Origin: JBDSYA01 sp039925865
Lineage (GTDB): Bacteria; Bacteroidota; Ignavibacteria; Tepidaquicellales; Tepidaquicellaceae
Direction: 5' to 3'
Assembly (NCBI GenBank): GCA_039925865.1
Contig: JBDSYA010000186.1
Span: 1 to 14,560, forward strand
Length of the DNA stretch: 14,560 bases
Part shown: in pieces, positions 14,264 through 14,560 of the stretch
Layout of the letters: every line of letters begins with the position of its first letter
Position numbering within the stretch: position 1 is the stretch's first letter
The notes under the pieces: generated by a model
What the model was told of the DNA's origin: nothing
Seen by the model: only the letters and a program-made list of their open reading frames with translations
Database searches by the model: none
Position numbers and translations under genes: made by a program

Positions 14264-14560
14264 TCAGAATTTTATATTTATCCCTGAATTGAAGTTCCGA
14301 TTTGGTGCCTGGATTCTTTCAAGCTCCTGATAAGATTTGTCAAGAAGATTATTAGCGGCAATAAAGAAAGAAATGTTGCGTGATATGTCTTTACTTAGTT
14401 TTGTATTTAGTAAAAAATAAGATTGTGGTTCCTCATATTTGTAAAATATAACTTCATCGATCTTACTTAAATATCTTCCGTTGAAATTAATGTTAAAGCC
14501 TGAGTATTTAAAGTTCACGGCAAAATTAAAATTATGTCTGGGTTTATAAGGAAGAAATTC
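14264..14560 (-). CDS. TonB-dependent outer-membrane receptor, C-terminal end (cut by window edge)
   Basis: The minus-strand frame is open from the right window edge to a TGA at 14264-14266, giving the last 98 residues; a GTG at 14518 lies inside this frame and is not the real start. The sequence starts EFLPYKPRHNFNFAVNFKYSG, has NGRYLSKIDEV, then a conserved NNLLDKSYQELERIQAPNRN segment, and ends SGINIKF. The pattern LPYKPRHN...NNLLDK.Y.E......P.RN......F is the C-terminal part of the 22-strand beta-barrel of TonB-dependent receptors, most like BtuB-type (cobalamin) or siderophore transporters, with the aromatic terminal residue needed for outer-membrane assembly. The substrate cannot be assigned because the plug domain is outside the window. 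Confidence 0.85.
   Translation of the reverse strand, partial: EFLPYKPRHNFNFAVNFKYSGFNINFNGRYLSKIDEVIFYKYEEPQSYFLLNTKLSKDISRNISFFIAANNLLDKSYQELERIQAPNRNFNSGINIKF

Noticed and set aside
14264..14518. Complete 84-aa gene starting at GTG 14518
   Set aside because: The frame stays open to the window edge and the added residues fit the TonB-dependent receptor C-terminal pattern, so this is the end of a longer gene.

Overview
The window looks like a chromosomal segment from an AT-rich, Gram-negative bacterium of the Bacteroidota/Chlorobiota/Ignavibacteriota kind, with Ignavibacteria-like lineages my best guess. The evidence is a C-terminal type IX secretion (T9SS) sorting domain, the end of a TonB-dependent receptor, a lipoprotein and a small beta-barrel-like protein, weak Shine-Dalgarno sequences at most genes, and long AT-rich spacers. 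The taxonomic call is inference; there is no rRNA or tRNA to confirm it.

Layout. 1-1507 (-): N-terminal 502 codons of a secreted right-handed beta-helix protein that runs off the left edge. 1508-1866: AT-rich divergent spacer with a tandem 11-bp repeat and a possible promoter. 1867-5010 (+): a probable operon of a conserved protein of unknown function, fumarylacetoacetase (last step of tyrosine/homogentisate breakdown) and a lipoprotein. 5013-5519 (-): small exported beta-rich protein, converging on the lipoprotein with a 2-bp gap. 5624-8040 (+): selD and mnmH, which together make selenophosphate and use it for 2-selenouridine in tRNA. 8046-11696 (-): a very large 2-oxoglutarate dehydrogenase/decarboxylase E1 with a fused N-terminal E2-type acyltransferase domain, the architecture best known from actinobacterial Kgd/OdhA. 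11697-12222: spacer with a cluster of diverged palindromic repeats and an intrinsic terminator. 12223-13845 (-): T9SS-exported protein with an unusually good ribosome binding site. 13846-14263: AT-rich spacer with short direct repeats. 14264-14560 (-): C-terminal end of a TonB-dependent outer-membrane receptor that enters from the right edge.

How the genes work together. Three metabolic themes can be read: aromatic amino acid breakdown to fumarate and acetoacetate (fumarylacetoacetase plus its unknown partner), 2-oxoglutarate oxidation in the TCA cycle (Kgd-type fusion), and selenium use for tRNA modification (SelD plus MnmH). The remainder are envelope or secreted proteins. I see no phage genes, transposase, CRISPR array or defence island. 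The most promising uncharacterised item is the 329-aa protein next to fumarylacetoacetase; the most interesting non-coding item is the repeat cluster at 11804-12010.
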